Positions 33,695-44,839 of a stretch of DNA of 64,000 bases are shown piece after piece (position 1 is the stretch's first letter; each line of letters opens with the position of its first letter). A program made the position numbers and the translations under genes. The notes under the pieces are model-generated. The model saw only the letters and a list, made by a program, of their open reading frames with translations. It ran no database searches and was not told where the DNA came from. This DNA is from Cytidiella melzeri (taxonomy: Eukaryota > Basidiomycota > Agaricomycetes > Polyporales > Irpicaceae), in NCBI GenBank assembly GCA_022592445.1, contig JABYQR010000056.1, positions 62,001 to 126,000 of the forward strand, read 5' to 3'.

Positions 33695-34804
33695 TTAAGA
33701 CTCGTTGTTTGCGAGTGTTGCATTGTTGTCACTGAGTGGAGTCAAAGGTGAAGGAGGAGACTCCGGTGTGGTATCATTGTCTTCAACGAGGGCAGGCACT
33801 GTCCTGAGTCTGGTCAATGGAGCGTTGGCAGGAGTAGGAGCTGGTGGTCTTGGAGGTGGTGTGGGGGTAGGGGGAGTCATGTGACATTGTTGACGAGGGC
33901 GTTTGACCTGCGGCTCATTCTCTGTTCTGGACCGAGTCAGAGGAGGGCATGGAACTTGGTAGTAATGAGTGTTGGCCCGGGCATTGATAGATGCTGCTTC
34001 GCGCTGTATGACTGTAGTGCAAAGACAAACATCCCAATCCCTTCGAAGTTGCTCCAACTGTGCCAACCATTCCCACAAGATGAGATCAAAACGAGACCGC
34101 GGTACCCATTGGTCCTGTGAGGCGACGAGCTGTTGAACCATTTGTTCGGTGGCAGCTAACTCGAGAGGAAGACGTGCAGTGGGGATAGTCCTAGCATGGA
34201 GAAATTCTTGATCTTGTACTGCCCGTAGCCATGGCCCTTCACAGTCCAGTTCATCTGCTCGATTGCCAAAGACAGGGGGAAGTTGTCGATGGAAGACCAT
34301 GAGAAACGTCTGGGTGCTACCCTGAATGGTAACATTGGCCCAGTCAGATTGATCTCCAGGCATGGTGGTGTATTTGATGATTGGCAAGGGTGTAAACATG
34401 CGAGCGTGGTTGATGGGGTCAGGAATGTTGAACCATTGGTCGATGAAGCCATCGTGGTCAGGGTGCTCCCAAACGAGCCGCAAATGCGCCATTTGGCAGA
34501 AGGCCCTGCGGCATCTGGGACTCCAATATGTACAGTTGCGTGTGAAATCCCCTGTGTTGATCTGGATGGTGTAGGCCTCATCGTCTTCATACGCCTCCAT
34601 GACATGTCAAAATAACTCCATGATGACTGTCATAGACGAGAATAAAAGGTTAGGGAAGCGTGCAGCACTACCGGGTACATCATCGGCAATAGGGGAGTTG
34701 TTGAAAGTGGAAAGACGAGCATAATTGTAAAGAAAATGAATGAAGGCACTGCCGTGGCCAAAAGAGCAGTTGGGATACAGAAGAAAAGGATTTTGGAAAG
34801 ACAT
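33695..34804 (-). pseudogene. unidentified ORF beside the polypurine tract of gypsy-D
   Basis: One frame from 34804 to 33695, about 369 codons, interrupted only by a TGA at 34607-34609. The N-terminal part is hydrophobic and aromatic (NPFLLYPNCSFGHGSAFIHF). After the stop comes EAYEDDEAYTIQINTGDF, then CTYWSPRCRRAFCQMAHL with three cysteines, LVWEHPDHDGFIDQWFN, and a long helical middle (FDLILWEWLAQLEQLRRDWD). The C-terminus is proline/threonine-rich and disordered (TPPTPTPPPRPPAPTP). It ends a few bases before the polypurine tract, the position an env-like or accessory third ORF takes in LTR elements. I do not recognise the family. It could also be a domesticated or captured host protein. 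Confidence 0.6.
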
Positions 34805-35020
34805 AGAGAATGATAGATCAATCAGATGGTATAGGAAGGGTGTAGTTTTTTGGCCAACAATTGAGAGTTTGTTGGAAGTGGTACTCGATCAGGGCATCCT
34901 GTTGGTGGGTGTTGAGGGAGGCTCAGAACAAGTTTATATGATGTTGCTCGTGATCCGATTGATCTGATCTAACTGTTCACGGTTTCCACAAACAACATTA
35001 TGGTGTCACGAGAAAACTCA
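34805..35020. other. left-over internal sequence of gypsy-D
   Basis: AT-rich sequence between the unknown ORF and the R1 block. No gag or pol motifs are present, so the element seems to have lost most of its interior or is non-autonomous. Confidence 0.35.
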
Positions 35021-35480
35021 GTTACAATTCCTGAAGAATGAAGAAGAATTGTTCCAGTGTACTCCGGCACATTGATGCCTTTTCAAATGTGACCTTTTTG
35101 TCCCCCAAAGTGTGGGAATATGATGGCGGAATACAGACAGTACCAGTGTGAATAACAAAACAATGAATACAGCTGATGACATCACACTGACCTTGTTATC
35201 AGCTCTTTATAACTTTAAATCAGATCACTTTTGCAATCAAAATGCAGTTTTTGATTGTTACAGACTGCATATGGGTACAAATCTGTACATATACTACACC
35301 ATTGGATAGCCCTATCTTGTGGCAACATCCTGGTACAAACATCCTGTCAATTGAAGTGGAATTGAGCAAGCTATGGCCAGTCTACTGAAAAAAGTCATCC
35401 AGACTCAGATTCAAACTCCACTCCTGCTGGCAAATGATGTCAAATTCTGGTCAGGTACATGTGCAGCAATCTACAGAAAT
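35021..35480 (+). repeat. R1 5' block only (copy 5)
   Basis: It begins gttacaattcctgaag and follows the R1 5' block to gtgcagcaatctacag. It then departs into unrelated sequence, so the copy is truncated or replaced from there. Confidence 0.85.
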
Positions 35481-35511
35481 TGCCACCTGGACCTCCCCCA
35501 TACCAAGGTGT

Positions 35512-35548
35512 GTAAGCCTGGCAAGCGCCCCCCCTTTGCCAGGCTTAC
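35512..35548. other. perfect 13 bp stem hairpin
   Basis: GTAAGCCTGGCAA at 35512-35524 pairs perfectly with TTGCCAGGCTTAC at 35536-35548, around a C/T-rich 11 nt loop. It lies just after the R1 breakpoint. A transposon end is possible but unproven. Confidence 0.6.
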
Positions 35549-35819
35549 ATGCCCATCTTGGCTAAGGAGCGCATACTAAGTAATAAACAGCCAGATAATG
35601 TTTTATTCCCTGTAGAGTAAAGACTAGCGGCAGCCGGTTTCAAGTGTTTTGATAAGCATGTGACATGTTACCAAACATAGTGTGATAACGTGAGCCTGTC
35701 TAGACCGTGGTTCTCCCATCAACATAGCACGCCCCTCTCAACGTCAAGTTCCTCCCATCAATACTGAGTGTCGCCCATCATTACTGAGTGTCCTTCGTCG
35801 CTGCCTTCTTCTCCGCCAC

Positions 35820-36140
35820 CCTCCTGCCCCCTGCCCTCTCTCTGGCACTCCCCTGTTATCAGTGACGTCTCCCATCAGTACCTCGTTCCCTGCCTTTCTT
35901 CCGCTCTTCCATCATCCCTTCGACGCTCCCCTCTCCATCACAACATCTCTCCATCAACATCACTGTTGTCGACATGCTACCTTCCCCGCTGCCCTCCCGC
36001 CCCCCGCCCTCTCTCTGGTGCTCCCCTGTTATCAGTGACGTCTCCCATCAGTACCTCGTTCCCTGCCGTTCTTCCGCTCCTCCATCATCCCTCCGGCGCT
36101 CCCCTTTCCATCACAACATCCCTCCATCAACGTCACTCGA
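35820..36140. repeat. tandem duplication with period about 170 bp
   Basis: The block with ccctctctctgg, ctcccctgttatcagtgacg and ccatcagtacctcgttccc occurs at about 35838 and again at about 36008. The long proline/serine/leucine-rich frame across it reflects C/T-rich composition and is not called as a gene. Confidence 0.75.
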
Positions 36141-36840
36141 CAGGCTCTTCCTCGCCACTGTTCTCCCGCCCTCCCTCCCCTGGTGCCTTGGCGCCTTCCT
36201 TGTGGCGCTCCCTTATGTCCGGTTCTTCGTCGTGCCCTTCCGCTGGCGCTCCCTTCCCTATGATGGTGTACCTCTCGCCACTCTTCTGCCGTCCTGTCCT
36301 CCCGTCGTACTGCTCTCTGCTCTGTAAGATTAGTTACTGCCTGTATGTATGACTACAAATATATACAACCCATTTTGTTCGTATTATACGTTGTGCCGGC
36401 CATGCGAATCCGTGCGAGGATGCAAGTATGCGCATCAAAAGATCAAAATTCTGCTGCATTAATGTGTGTGGCGTGGAATAGTACTAAGACAAAGCTAGCT
36501 CTGATAAAAACTGCACAAGACTGTCCATAGATGCTTGCTCCTCATCACCAGTTAAACGTGAAACTCTTCACAAAGTCTAATCAAGAGTCCGTGAACTTGG
36601 TCACGGTTTGGAGCTTGGTGAGGGCTGCTTGAATCTTTGTCGCAGTGCCAGAGGTAGGAAATCTGGCACCGTGCCGCTGGAGCTAAAACAAAATTTGGTT
36701 TACTTTGTAGTCTCATATTCTCTGAGAGAGCGATGAAATACCAACGATGTTGACCTAGTTCAGGTCCAGTGAATAAGAACGTGAAGTTTGGATAGTAGTA
36801 AACCAATGCAACATACCTGGTCGATCTGGCACCCACTACT

Positions 36841-36905
36841 GTTTCTGCGCGCCTTGTTCAAAAGAGGACGTAAGCTCTTCCCTGTCAGCACAGGAGGCTC
36901 TTTGA
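36841..36905 (+). repeat. 65 bp direct repeat, left copy
   Basis: The sequence beginning gtttctgcgcgccttgttc recurs at 38115-38178 with a single visible difference (gacg versus gaca). The pair brackets the broken CDF gene. Confidence 0.85.
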
Positions 36906-37311
36906 ATCTTTGCGTTTGAATTGTTCCTGGCTGTCCTTGCTGCCAAAGCATCAGCCGGACCTGGAAACTCAATTGTATACCCGACCTTCCAGCTTCCTCG
37001 CATGTTCCTTCGAACAGCCCATGGTCTAGCATCCTGCAGCGGGCACACGACAACAACGACACTCTATTCGAAGCTAACCAGGTATCTATCCTCGAAATCC
37101 CGAAGTCCAACCGCGCTCGCCAGACAGTACAACATCCACGTCAGTCTGGCAGTTCTGCAAACGTGTCCTACTGGTGGCGGTGACCGTAGAAAGCAGTGGC
37201 CGAAACGTCTGCATCTTGTTCTATCCTCTACTACAACGCAAATGGAAAATCTCAGCTTGAGATGATTGCACATGGCGTTGGCAAAGGGGAAAGAACCGGA
37301 GAGGTGGGTGG

Positions 37312-38199
37312 ATGGACTGGAAGTCTGTGGAGAACGACAACGAGCACGAGCATGAGAATGACATTAGTCTGAGTCACTCACGTTCACACTCACGTTCCGT
37401 CCTGGGATCGTTTGGCCACGTGCACACTCACAGAGAAGGAGGCACTGGGGATGCAGACAAGGTTGTGGCGGCATTTAGCGGAGCAGGTTCGCGCACCAAG
37501 GTCCATACTCTGTATAATCCCGAATCCTAACAGAGCTATTGTACAGGGGACAGAGGCAGTTGAATAACGCTTGTAGGACTGGCCTCGAACGTGGGATTGA
37601 CCATGTCAAAAGGTGCGGCAGGATGGTATATGAACTCGGTGTCCCTACTCGCCGATGCAGGCCACACAGCTGGTGGTACGTGTCTCTCATCCTGTACACT
37701 CGCGTCCACGAACACCAAAGGTTGATTTCAAAATGTAGATACCATTGGGGATGTTATTACCTTGGTTTGCTGGAAGCTTTTGCAACAACCGCCAACAGAC
37801 AAGTACCCATATGGCTTTGGAAAATTCAAGGTCATAGGTACAGCTGCCGTGTCGCTCCTGCTGACAGGCGGTGCACTGGGCTTAGGTCTGCACTCCTTGT
37901 TGTTGCTCGTACACTCGCTGTCACATACCGCTGCTGCCCTTCCTGCGGGCGCTCTACAGGAGATCCTGGTTAATGTCACCGAGGTCGCGCAGAATGTATC
38001 TGCCGCAGGGCTCGATCACGGCCATTCGCACGGACACGCGTTGGATCCGAACACAGCATGGTTTGCCGCCATTGGTGTTTTGGCAAAGGAGTTGCTGTAT
38101 CGCGCAACAAAGAAGTTTCTGCGCGCCTTGTTCAAAAGAGGACATAAGCTCTTCCCTGTCAGCACAGGAGGCTCTTTGTACACAGCTCGAGCAAAATAG
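37312..38199 (+). pseudogene. cation diffusion facilitator transporter fragment (MMT-like)
   Basis: CDF-family metal transporter of the type predicted in fungal mitochondria. Exons 37312-37486, 37547-37675 and 37739-38199 join through 60 and 63 nt introns in consistent phase. The N-terminal part is histidine-rich (NEHEHEND, GSFGHVHTHREG). The first transmembrane region then reads ITLVGLASNVGLTMSKGAAG...SLLADAGHTAGDTIGDV, including the CDF metal-site sequence with Asp and His. It continues into DKYPYGFGKFKVIGT, a hydrophobic helix, another His-rich loop (LDHGHSHGHALDP) and WFAAIGVLAKELLYRATKK. A TGA at 37561-37563 stands where the family has Arg (GS-R-ITLVG). After ATKK the sequence switches into the 65 bp direct repeat and stops at 38199, so the rest of the transporter is lost. 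A possible targeting exon is at 37001-37265. Confidence 0.8.
38115..38178 (+). repeat. direct repeat, right copy, fused to the CDF fragment
   Basis: Right copy of the 36841-36905 repeat. Here it is in frame with the CDF exon and supplies its chimeric tail FLRALFKRGHKLFPVSTGGS. Confidence 0.85.
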
Positions 38200-40051
38200 G
38201 GCAAATACTGGGCCCGTTCTAGTTGCTCTCTTTCCGTTAATGGGAGGATAGGTGTGACAGGTTGAGGAACAGACATTGCAAACACGAGCAGCACAGCTGA
38301 GCTACATCAGCACCATGTGAGTAGAAGCAAGTCATAGAAACATATCGAGCTAATGGAATGTTATTTGTCAATGAACTACAATGTTTGGGGTCAATTTTTA
38401 GCTCTGGGCAAGTAGATCTTTTCCATTCTTATACAAACAACCATGAATCACGCTTATACCTGCACAACATACGAGTTACAACACTGCAACGACTTGATGA
38501 CATCAGGACACAACAATTGTGCTAGTTCCCTTTAGATTATCATGTAGAGTATTGTGATTCATACCTCGAGCAACCTATCCATAGCATAGAGTGAAAACTG
38601 ATGATATATATATGTCATCCCAATTGCAAGGATAAGTATGACAACTTTGCATGTCTTTTGAGGTTTTGTGGCCAGAGTAACTTTCTCGCTGGCCATGAAC
38701 ACAACTTGCATACTATACAAGCAACACCTCCAAAGCATTTTTGAAACTCCCCGACACCATCCTCCCTCGCAAAAGAGTGGCTCTTGACAACTACACCAAG
38801 AGTGCACACCCTGTCCTTGTCAGCCTCGCAAAACTCCCTTTCCCTCTGTAGTCTTCTTTTTCAACCCTCCAACCACAGTGCAATGGCCCTAGGCTCAGCT
38901 GTATATCACCCTTTGCCGTAGAAGTAGAGCAAGTTGCAGGGGGGGGAGGGGGGGGCGCCAACCCAGATGTATCAACTCAAGCCTGCTAAGCAATGGCAGT
39001 GGCAGGCTCTTGAGCAACTTATGCTGTGCCTGCAGCGTTGCCTTCTTCGCCGTATTTAATGTAGGGATTTGGTCTCAGGAGGCAGAGGAATGATTTCAGC
39101 AACAATTGCAGGACATTGTTGAAGGGTCAGCAGCCCCAGTGTCCAACTGTGAATGGAAGTCATGGCTGTGACGAACTAAATTGGCTGCAAATGCTTTCCT
39201 CACTAATATAAGACCTTCTCGGCAGATGCTGTATTTAGAGATAAATAACAGACTACACATAGATGCTGTTGTTCATAATTGTACATAGCAGATTACAAAC
39301 TAGCATCCAAATACTATGCTCTAGACCAAAACTAGTAGAATTTACTACAACTGCACATACATTGCTGGTGATAGCATCTGTTTAATTCCAAATGCGAAGA
39401 CTTTCTAGGTCAGCCACAATGAGTACTCTAGACACTTCGACAATATTGCCACTGAGTAAATAACCACTGAGTCACGCATGCAACACAAGAAGATTGCCTG
39501 TAAGCTGGCCAAGTGTACTTGAAATTGCAGGGTGGATGACAAATGCACATCTCACAAGGTTGGGACATTTGGAAGTTCTGATTTCCCTAAATCAGGTTTA
39601 TCTCTGGGGTGAAGATGGCAGAGCGTCACCTACTGACCATTACAGATTTTGCCATCAGTGAGAGGGGAAATTGGCCTGATGCGGCGGCAGCCGCTTGCAA
39701 ACTATGTGATTGGTACAAACTGGATAGCCAAAAATCATGTGATAACCTGCAAGAAAAAGATCAGCGGGGTTCCAAACGGAGTCTGAGCAACTTTTATCAG
39801 TATATTGACTGTATATCCCCAACGTTGGGTTCATCCAAGAAGATTTTTATGTCTGTGTGTTGCTGATGGGCAGGACTATCTGATGATGTAAAATGTGTGT
39901 CTATTCATGTACATGTGTTCAATACAAAATACAAAAACAGATTTTTGATGGGAGATTCAGCTCATCACACACATTTGTAGAGTGAATAACAAAGCAAATG
40001 AAACACCATCAAATCATTACACCACACTGTTACAAAATTTATTACCACATG
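38200..40051. other. long stretch without recognisable genes
   Basis: No supported gene, RNA or repeat copy is seen. A guanine run (ggggggaggggggggcg) is at 38940-38956. Short open frames at 38.6 and 39.6 kb lack motifs. Confidence 0.5.
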
Positions 40052-40162
40052 TATTACCCCATCAAATTCCCACAGTTTGGGGGACAAAAAGGTCACATCT
40101 GAAAAAGCATCAATGCGCTGTCGCAAACTGGTCAATTCTTCTTCATTCTTCAGGAATCATAA
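40052..40162 (-). repeat. R1 5' terminal fragment
   Basis: About 110 bp of the R1 5' block, minus orientation, from atcaaattcccacag to the terminus ggaatcataac. It is joined directly to a gypsy-B LTR fragment. Confidence 0.8.
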
Positions 40163-40437
40163 CATGGTCTGTGCGCAGGTCCTTGAAGTCTATAAGATGC
40201 TGCATGTATGCTCCTAGCCCCCATCTTGACCTCTTGGTCTTTTCTGGGCTAGGTAAGCAAACCCCTCCTGTACTACATAGCTAGTAGTACCCAATAATAA
40301 CTTGGTCTTTACTGGGCCCGCTACCTGAACAAGGTTTATAGTTGGTGAGAGCATTGTGCTACACGCCTGCCACCACCTCGTCGTCGTCTTCTACATTGTG
40401 TCCCTAGTTGCTGCATTGAGCTCCGTCTCCGTGACAG
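40163..40437 (+). repeat. gypsy-B LTR fragment (3' part)
   Basis: Last roughly 275 bp of the gypsy-B LTR, from catggtctgtgcgcaggtcc to ctccgtctccgtgaca. Confidence 0.85.
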
Positions 40438-41128
40438 CATACGGAGACACCAAGGGGAGGAAAGAGGAGACGGCGTGTAGTAGTTGTGGCTGCACAATGT
40501 ACTCTGAACTTAGAAGTTTGAGCGTACTCAGGTGTCTGTGCACATGGGGTGCACATGGAGCTCATGTTGCAGGAAAGTGCTGCCATTTGATTTTGGCAAG
40601 TTCACACTGATGGCCACCACCTCCACTTCTTCTGTGTTGTCCATGCAACTGGATGACATTGTCGGGTACCATGGATCAAATCTCAACGCCAGCCTCTTCT
40701 TGAAACCACCCTGTGCTGCCCAATGACATTGTTGGGCACCATAGATGATCACCCAAGAGTCAAGAACTTCCTTCACTTCTTCTGCGACATTTCCATGCTG
40801 CCTTGGTGACATTGTCGGCCACTAGCAATCAACTCTCAGCACTGCTTGCTCAACTGGCATCCAAACAACTGTATTCTGAGGCTTAACATGATCATCATTT
40901 TGCTGGTGCTAACAAATGAATTGTGAGTCCGGCCGAGGCTGCTACCTTTGTTTACACACTTGTTAAAAGGCCAGTCATCGGAGGGGAGGGAAGCAGGATC
41001 AAGGTTGAAAGAATAAGCACATGTTGAATATATCAATTTCCAAGTATAGTAGAATATAAATTGCAACCAAGCAATCCTTGAGACACAGCATCTCTTTCTG
41101 TAGTCCCGGTGCAAGACCCTCTTTGTTA
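40438..41128. other. stretch with a short recurring motif, no gene called
   Basis: The motif tgacattgt(c/t)gg recurs near 40656, 40727 and 40808. A 95-codon minus-strand open frame (40528-40812) lies across it but has no family resemblance I can support. Confidence 0.4.
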
Positions 41129-41219
41129 AGACTGACTATCGTCAAGAGACAAGTTGTCAAGTCAGAAGCCCTTGGTGTAACTACACACATGGTCAAATGA
41201 TGGTCTAGGCCGCACGGTG
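41129..41219 (-). repeat. gypsy-D LTR fragment
   Basis: About 90 bp matching one end of the gypsy-D LTR (gactatcgtcaagagacaag, ggtgtaactacacac). Confidence 0.75.
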
Positions 41220-41693
41220 ATACGCCCGGAAACGGCTGGACATGCAACAAGCGCCACAAGGTCCCCTTTTGCGCAAACAAGTAGAGCTCTTTGTCACTCG
41301 AGAGCCCTCGCAAGACGTCTCGAGGTTGCACAAGAGCTGGTTCTACAGCTTGCTTCTCCAGCTTGCCATAAAGCTTGTGTCTCGAGCTTGTCTTGCTCCT
41401 TGCACCTCGCGTATCAAGCTTGTCTATGGCTCAGCCCTTTGGGCACTCGAGCTTGTGCTCCCTTGATTCATGGTTCGCGTTCTCGCGCAAGTTCTTGTCC
41501 ATGTCTCTCGCAAGTTTTGGGCAGCCTCAAGCACATTGACACTTTCTCTTGCCACTCTTGGTTTCCTTGCGGCCCCCTTGCTGCAACAAGCTCAAACGAG
41601 GCACTCTTCTTGCAAACAAGAAGAGCTTCTGTTAAGAGCAAGAAGAAGTAGGAAGGAACGCGAAGCTGCGGAGTTCGCGGAGATGCGGAAACA

Positions 41694-44050
41694 GTTACAA
41701 TTCCTGAAGAATGAAGAAGAATTGTTCCAGTGTGCTCCAGCACATTGATGCCTTTTCAGATGTGACCTTTTTGTCCCCCAAAGTGTGGGAATTTGATGGC
41801 AGAATACAGACAGTAACAGTGTTAATAACAAAAGAATGAATATAGCTGATGGCATCACATTGTCCTTGTTATCAGTGCTTTATAACTTTGTATCAGATAC
41901 CTTTTGCAATCAAAATGCAGTTTTGATTTTTACAGACTGCATATGGGGATAGATCTGTACATATAATACATCATTGGATAGCCCTATCTTGTGGCAACAT
42001 CCTGGTACAAATATCCTGTTAATTGAAGTGGAATTGAGCAAGTTATGGCCAGTCTACTGAAAAAGTCATCCAGACTCAGATTCAAACTCCACTTCTGCTG
42101 GCAAATGATGTCTAATCCTGGTCAGGTACATGTGCAGCTAGTCTCGTACCCAGACGTTTTGGGAATCCCGATTAGGACAGGGGATGGCGAGAAAAAAAGA
42201 CAGCTCACTCCCCGAACGTCTGGTGAACTTCGTAGTGATTGGGTGTAGATCATTCGCACATGACCACATCGAAGGACAGAGCGACTCCAAGTTTTGACTG
42301 CGTCACAATAGGTCACACATTGAAGCGCCCTCAGTGCGAGGTGTAAACGAATATAAATTTGATCAATTTTTGCGCTACCCACTTGACATTGCAGAAACAC
42401 ATTCCTATGCGCTATTTCTGCCTGTAGAAATTCTGACTAAGTAATATGACCAAGGGATGGTAAGCTATGCTCACTTTTGGCTCAAGTCACAGCCTGTGAC
42501 ATCCCATCACGTTCATTCTCGCGTCTTGAACGCGTCCGCAAGTGGGCGCTTTCAATATTACTGCATGCGACCTCCGCTTGCATCCTCTTGTTCTCGTTTA
42601 TCTCTCATTCCCCTTGTCTTAAAATGCGTTAGAATACCAATATGAATACTCCTATATTTAAACCAGCAAAAGATCAAAATATTTCACGCAAAAAGTTCAA
42701 GAGGGCGGGACAAGCAAGGAGTGTGCAATTCAAGTCGTACTATGGAGTAGCGTACAGAGCCAATAATTGTAAACACCCAATCATTCGCGCAGAAATTCAT
42801 CACGTGCGGATGATCTACACCCAATCTATACAAAATGCACCAGACCCTCGGGGCCCGCGCGTGCTTTTTGATTTGCCTTTTTCTTCCCAAAACAGCACAC
42901 GCGCGCATCTGCCTTTTTAGGAACGCAGTCACTGGCCCCGAGAGGTCTGGGTACGAGACTTATGTGCAGCAATCTACAGACATTGCTTGCTCTCTGTACA
43001 AGAAATACAATCAGAAGACATGCCACAAACATTATTGGCTCTGAGCAAGAATTACCAGTACTTTGGAAGCTAACTACAAATTCTCAACCCCTACATTCTT
43101 GGACAATGTAAATTTTTGGCTGCATCAGCAGTGAGTGCTGCATCTGATTGTTCCACAAGTTTCACAACTGTTGATTGCTCTCTGAGCAGGAGTTACAATC
43201 AGAAGACAGCCTGTGGCAGCTCCAATGGGGGTGAGGCAGTGCAGACATCAACAGGACACATGTAACATGATCTACCAATTGATCTAATGAGACACCCTCC
43301 AGCCCTTCATTCTTGAAGCAAGTAATTTTCTAGAATCAGCAGTGAACACTGCACAAGATTGATGACCAGATAGATGAAGCCCCTTGCTCCCATTGGTGAC
43401 TACCTCCTCAATGTATGGCTCCTTTTCCTGCAATCAAGCGTATCAATTGTAGTACAGTCACTTTATCCCAGATCAAGTTGCCTATCAAAAGTGTCAACAA
43501 TAGCAAATGCCCGTAATACAGTGATATCCATGACCAGATGGCTTGACAAGATCCTTACCAGGAACACAATTGTTTACTGAGGTTGTTTTTGGTAACAAAG
43601 TCACAGGTGCAATTAACTATTTCATGCTATATGATTTATTCAATTTGCTTTCAATAACATAATCACTTGTAACCCTGCTCCTGCAGTTCACCAAATTGTA
43701 TCTAGATTATTTGGCATAGTCCAACACCATTAAGAAGAAGACACATGTCAAACAAGCTTTATCTCCATGGTCTACTCTACAAACTTGTTTTCATTCTGTA
43801 CTCACACCCATTGTTGCACTTCAAACAATACAGCACAGTCCCTCTTCTTTCATGAATAATTGTGTGCTCCAGTGAAGACCAACCACCAACTTACCATACA
43901 CTCATCATTGAAGAATCTATTCCCAACAAAATCACTTTTTCAGGCTGCTACCAGCACCAAATTTACATACAAATCTGGCTCAAGAAGTAATATTTCTTTG
44001 AATCTTCAGGAATTGTACTTGCTGCTTGCCGGCCTTGCTAACACTAGTGG
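41694..44050 (+). repeat. R1 repeat copy 6, interrupted by a MITE
   Basis: It starts gttacaattcctgaag at 41694. The 5' block runs to 42138, a MITE occupies 42139-42962, and R1 resumes at 42971. Only one 143 bp unit is present (about 43135-43260). The 3' terminal motif cttcaggaattgtac is at 44004-44018 and R1-related sequence continues to 44050. Without the MITE and one TSD copy, the terminus-to-terminus length is about 1.49 kb. Confidence 0.88.
42139..42962. mobile_element. 824 bp non-autonomous hAT-type MITE with 8 bp TSD
   Basis: The ends read TAGTCTCGTACCCAGAC and, inverted, TAAGTCTCGTACCCAGAC. The flanks repeat tgtgcagc exactly (42131-42138 and 42963-42970), and other R1 copies have this octamer once. 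An 8 bp duplication is the hAT signature. Further inside, gattgggtgtagatcat near 42240 and atgatctacacccaatc near 42810 continue the inverted arms to roughly 130 bp. There is no coding capacity. Confidence 0.93.
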
Positions 44051-44762
44051 TGTGAAGACCGACTATCGTCAAGGGACAACTTGTCAGGTCAGAACCCCTT
44101 GGTGTAGCTACACTCAAGGTCTGATGATGGTCTAGGCCGCGCGGTTGCTGTCAAGCACAGTGGCAGACAGATGATGGTCCGATAGAAGGAATATTGATAT
44201 GAAGTGGATATACTGAGGTTCTAGCCCCATGTCTAGCAGCTATTTATACATGTTGACCTAACTACTTTTGGACCAGTCCGAGGTAGTGGTAGAAAATCGG
44301 AGGAACAGAAAGGAAGAACAATACACAGAGAACAGCCACTACTCTGGAAAGCCAATGAGAGAAAAGACCGTCAAGGTGCGGAAACAAGGTACAATAGAAA
44401 GGTGAAACATGAGGCAGAAATCAATAGAGAAGGGGTTGAACCCAAAACAGGGGATAGACGGAGTTGGATCCAAAACAGGGGATAGACAGGGTTGGACCCA
44501 ATGGAGTGGTAACAGAGGTATGGAAAGGCCGAGGGTTGAACTAAGGCAATGGTAACCAATCGGAGTTAGGTCCGAGGCTTGAATGGACACTAGAAGGCAA
44601 CTGATAACATATTGGTCCGTGTTGAACGGAGGCGATGTGGATCAGGGAATGATGGAGGAAAGACGAGTTGGATCGTCAAGGTAATGGTAAAGAAGATAAC
44701 TAGTTATCAAGGCAATTGAACAAGTAAAGAAAAATAATAGGGTGTGAAGACCGTTCGTAACA
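44051..44762 (-). repeat. gypsy-D solo LTR
   Basis: A 712 bp TG...CA repeat matching 33000-33683. It carries an extra tandem duplication of about 28 bp (aaaacaggggatagac twice, 44450-44500). No clear target-site duplication: the flanks are actagtgg and ctcttcac. Confidence 0.8.
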
Positions 44763-44783
44763 CTCTTCACGCTGACACCTGCA

Positions 44784-44834
44784 CTGCCTTCCTGTTTTTG
44801 GGGCAGAGAACAAAAACCCAAGACAGGAAGGCAG
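44784..44834. other. 12 bp inverted repeat hairpin
   Basis: CTGCCTTCCTGT at 44784-44795 pairs with ACAGGAAGGCAG at 44823-44834. It lies just beyond the solo LTR. Role unknown. Confidence 0.5.
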
Positions 44835-44839
44835 CTGAG

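Noticed and set aside
35512..35585. Hairpin followed by ctaag, resembling a Helitron 3' end
   Set aside because: No Rep/helicase gene, no TC 5' end and no second copy in the window.
35768..36352. 194-codon proline/serine-rich open frame
   Set aside because: Produced by C/T-rich tandem duplication; open in more than one frame and without a conserved motif.
41470..41748. 92-codon frame with a hydrophobic segment and coiled coil ending in R1
   Set aside because: Its C-terminus is R1 5' terminal sequence and there is no support for transcription or splicing; possibly chance.
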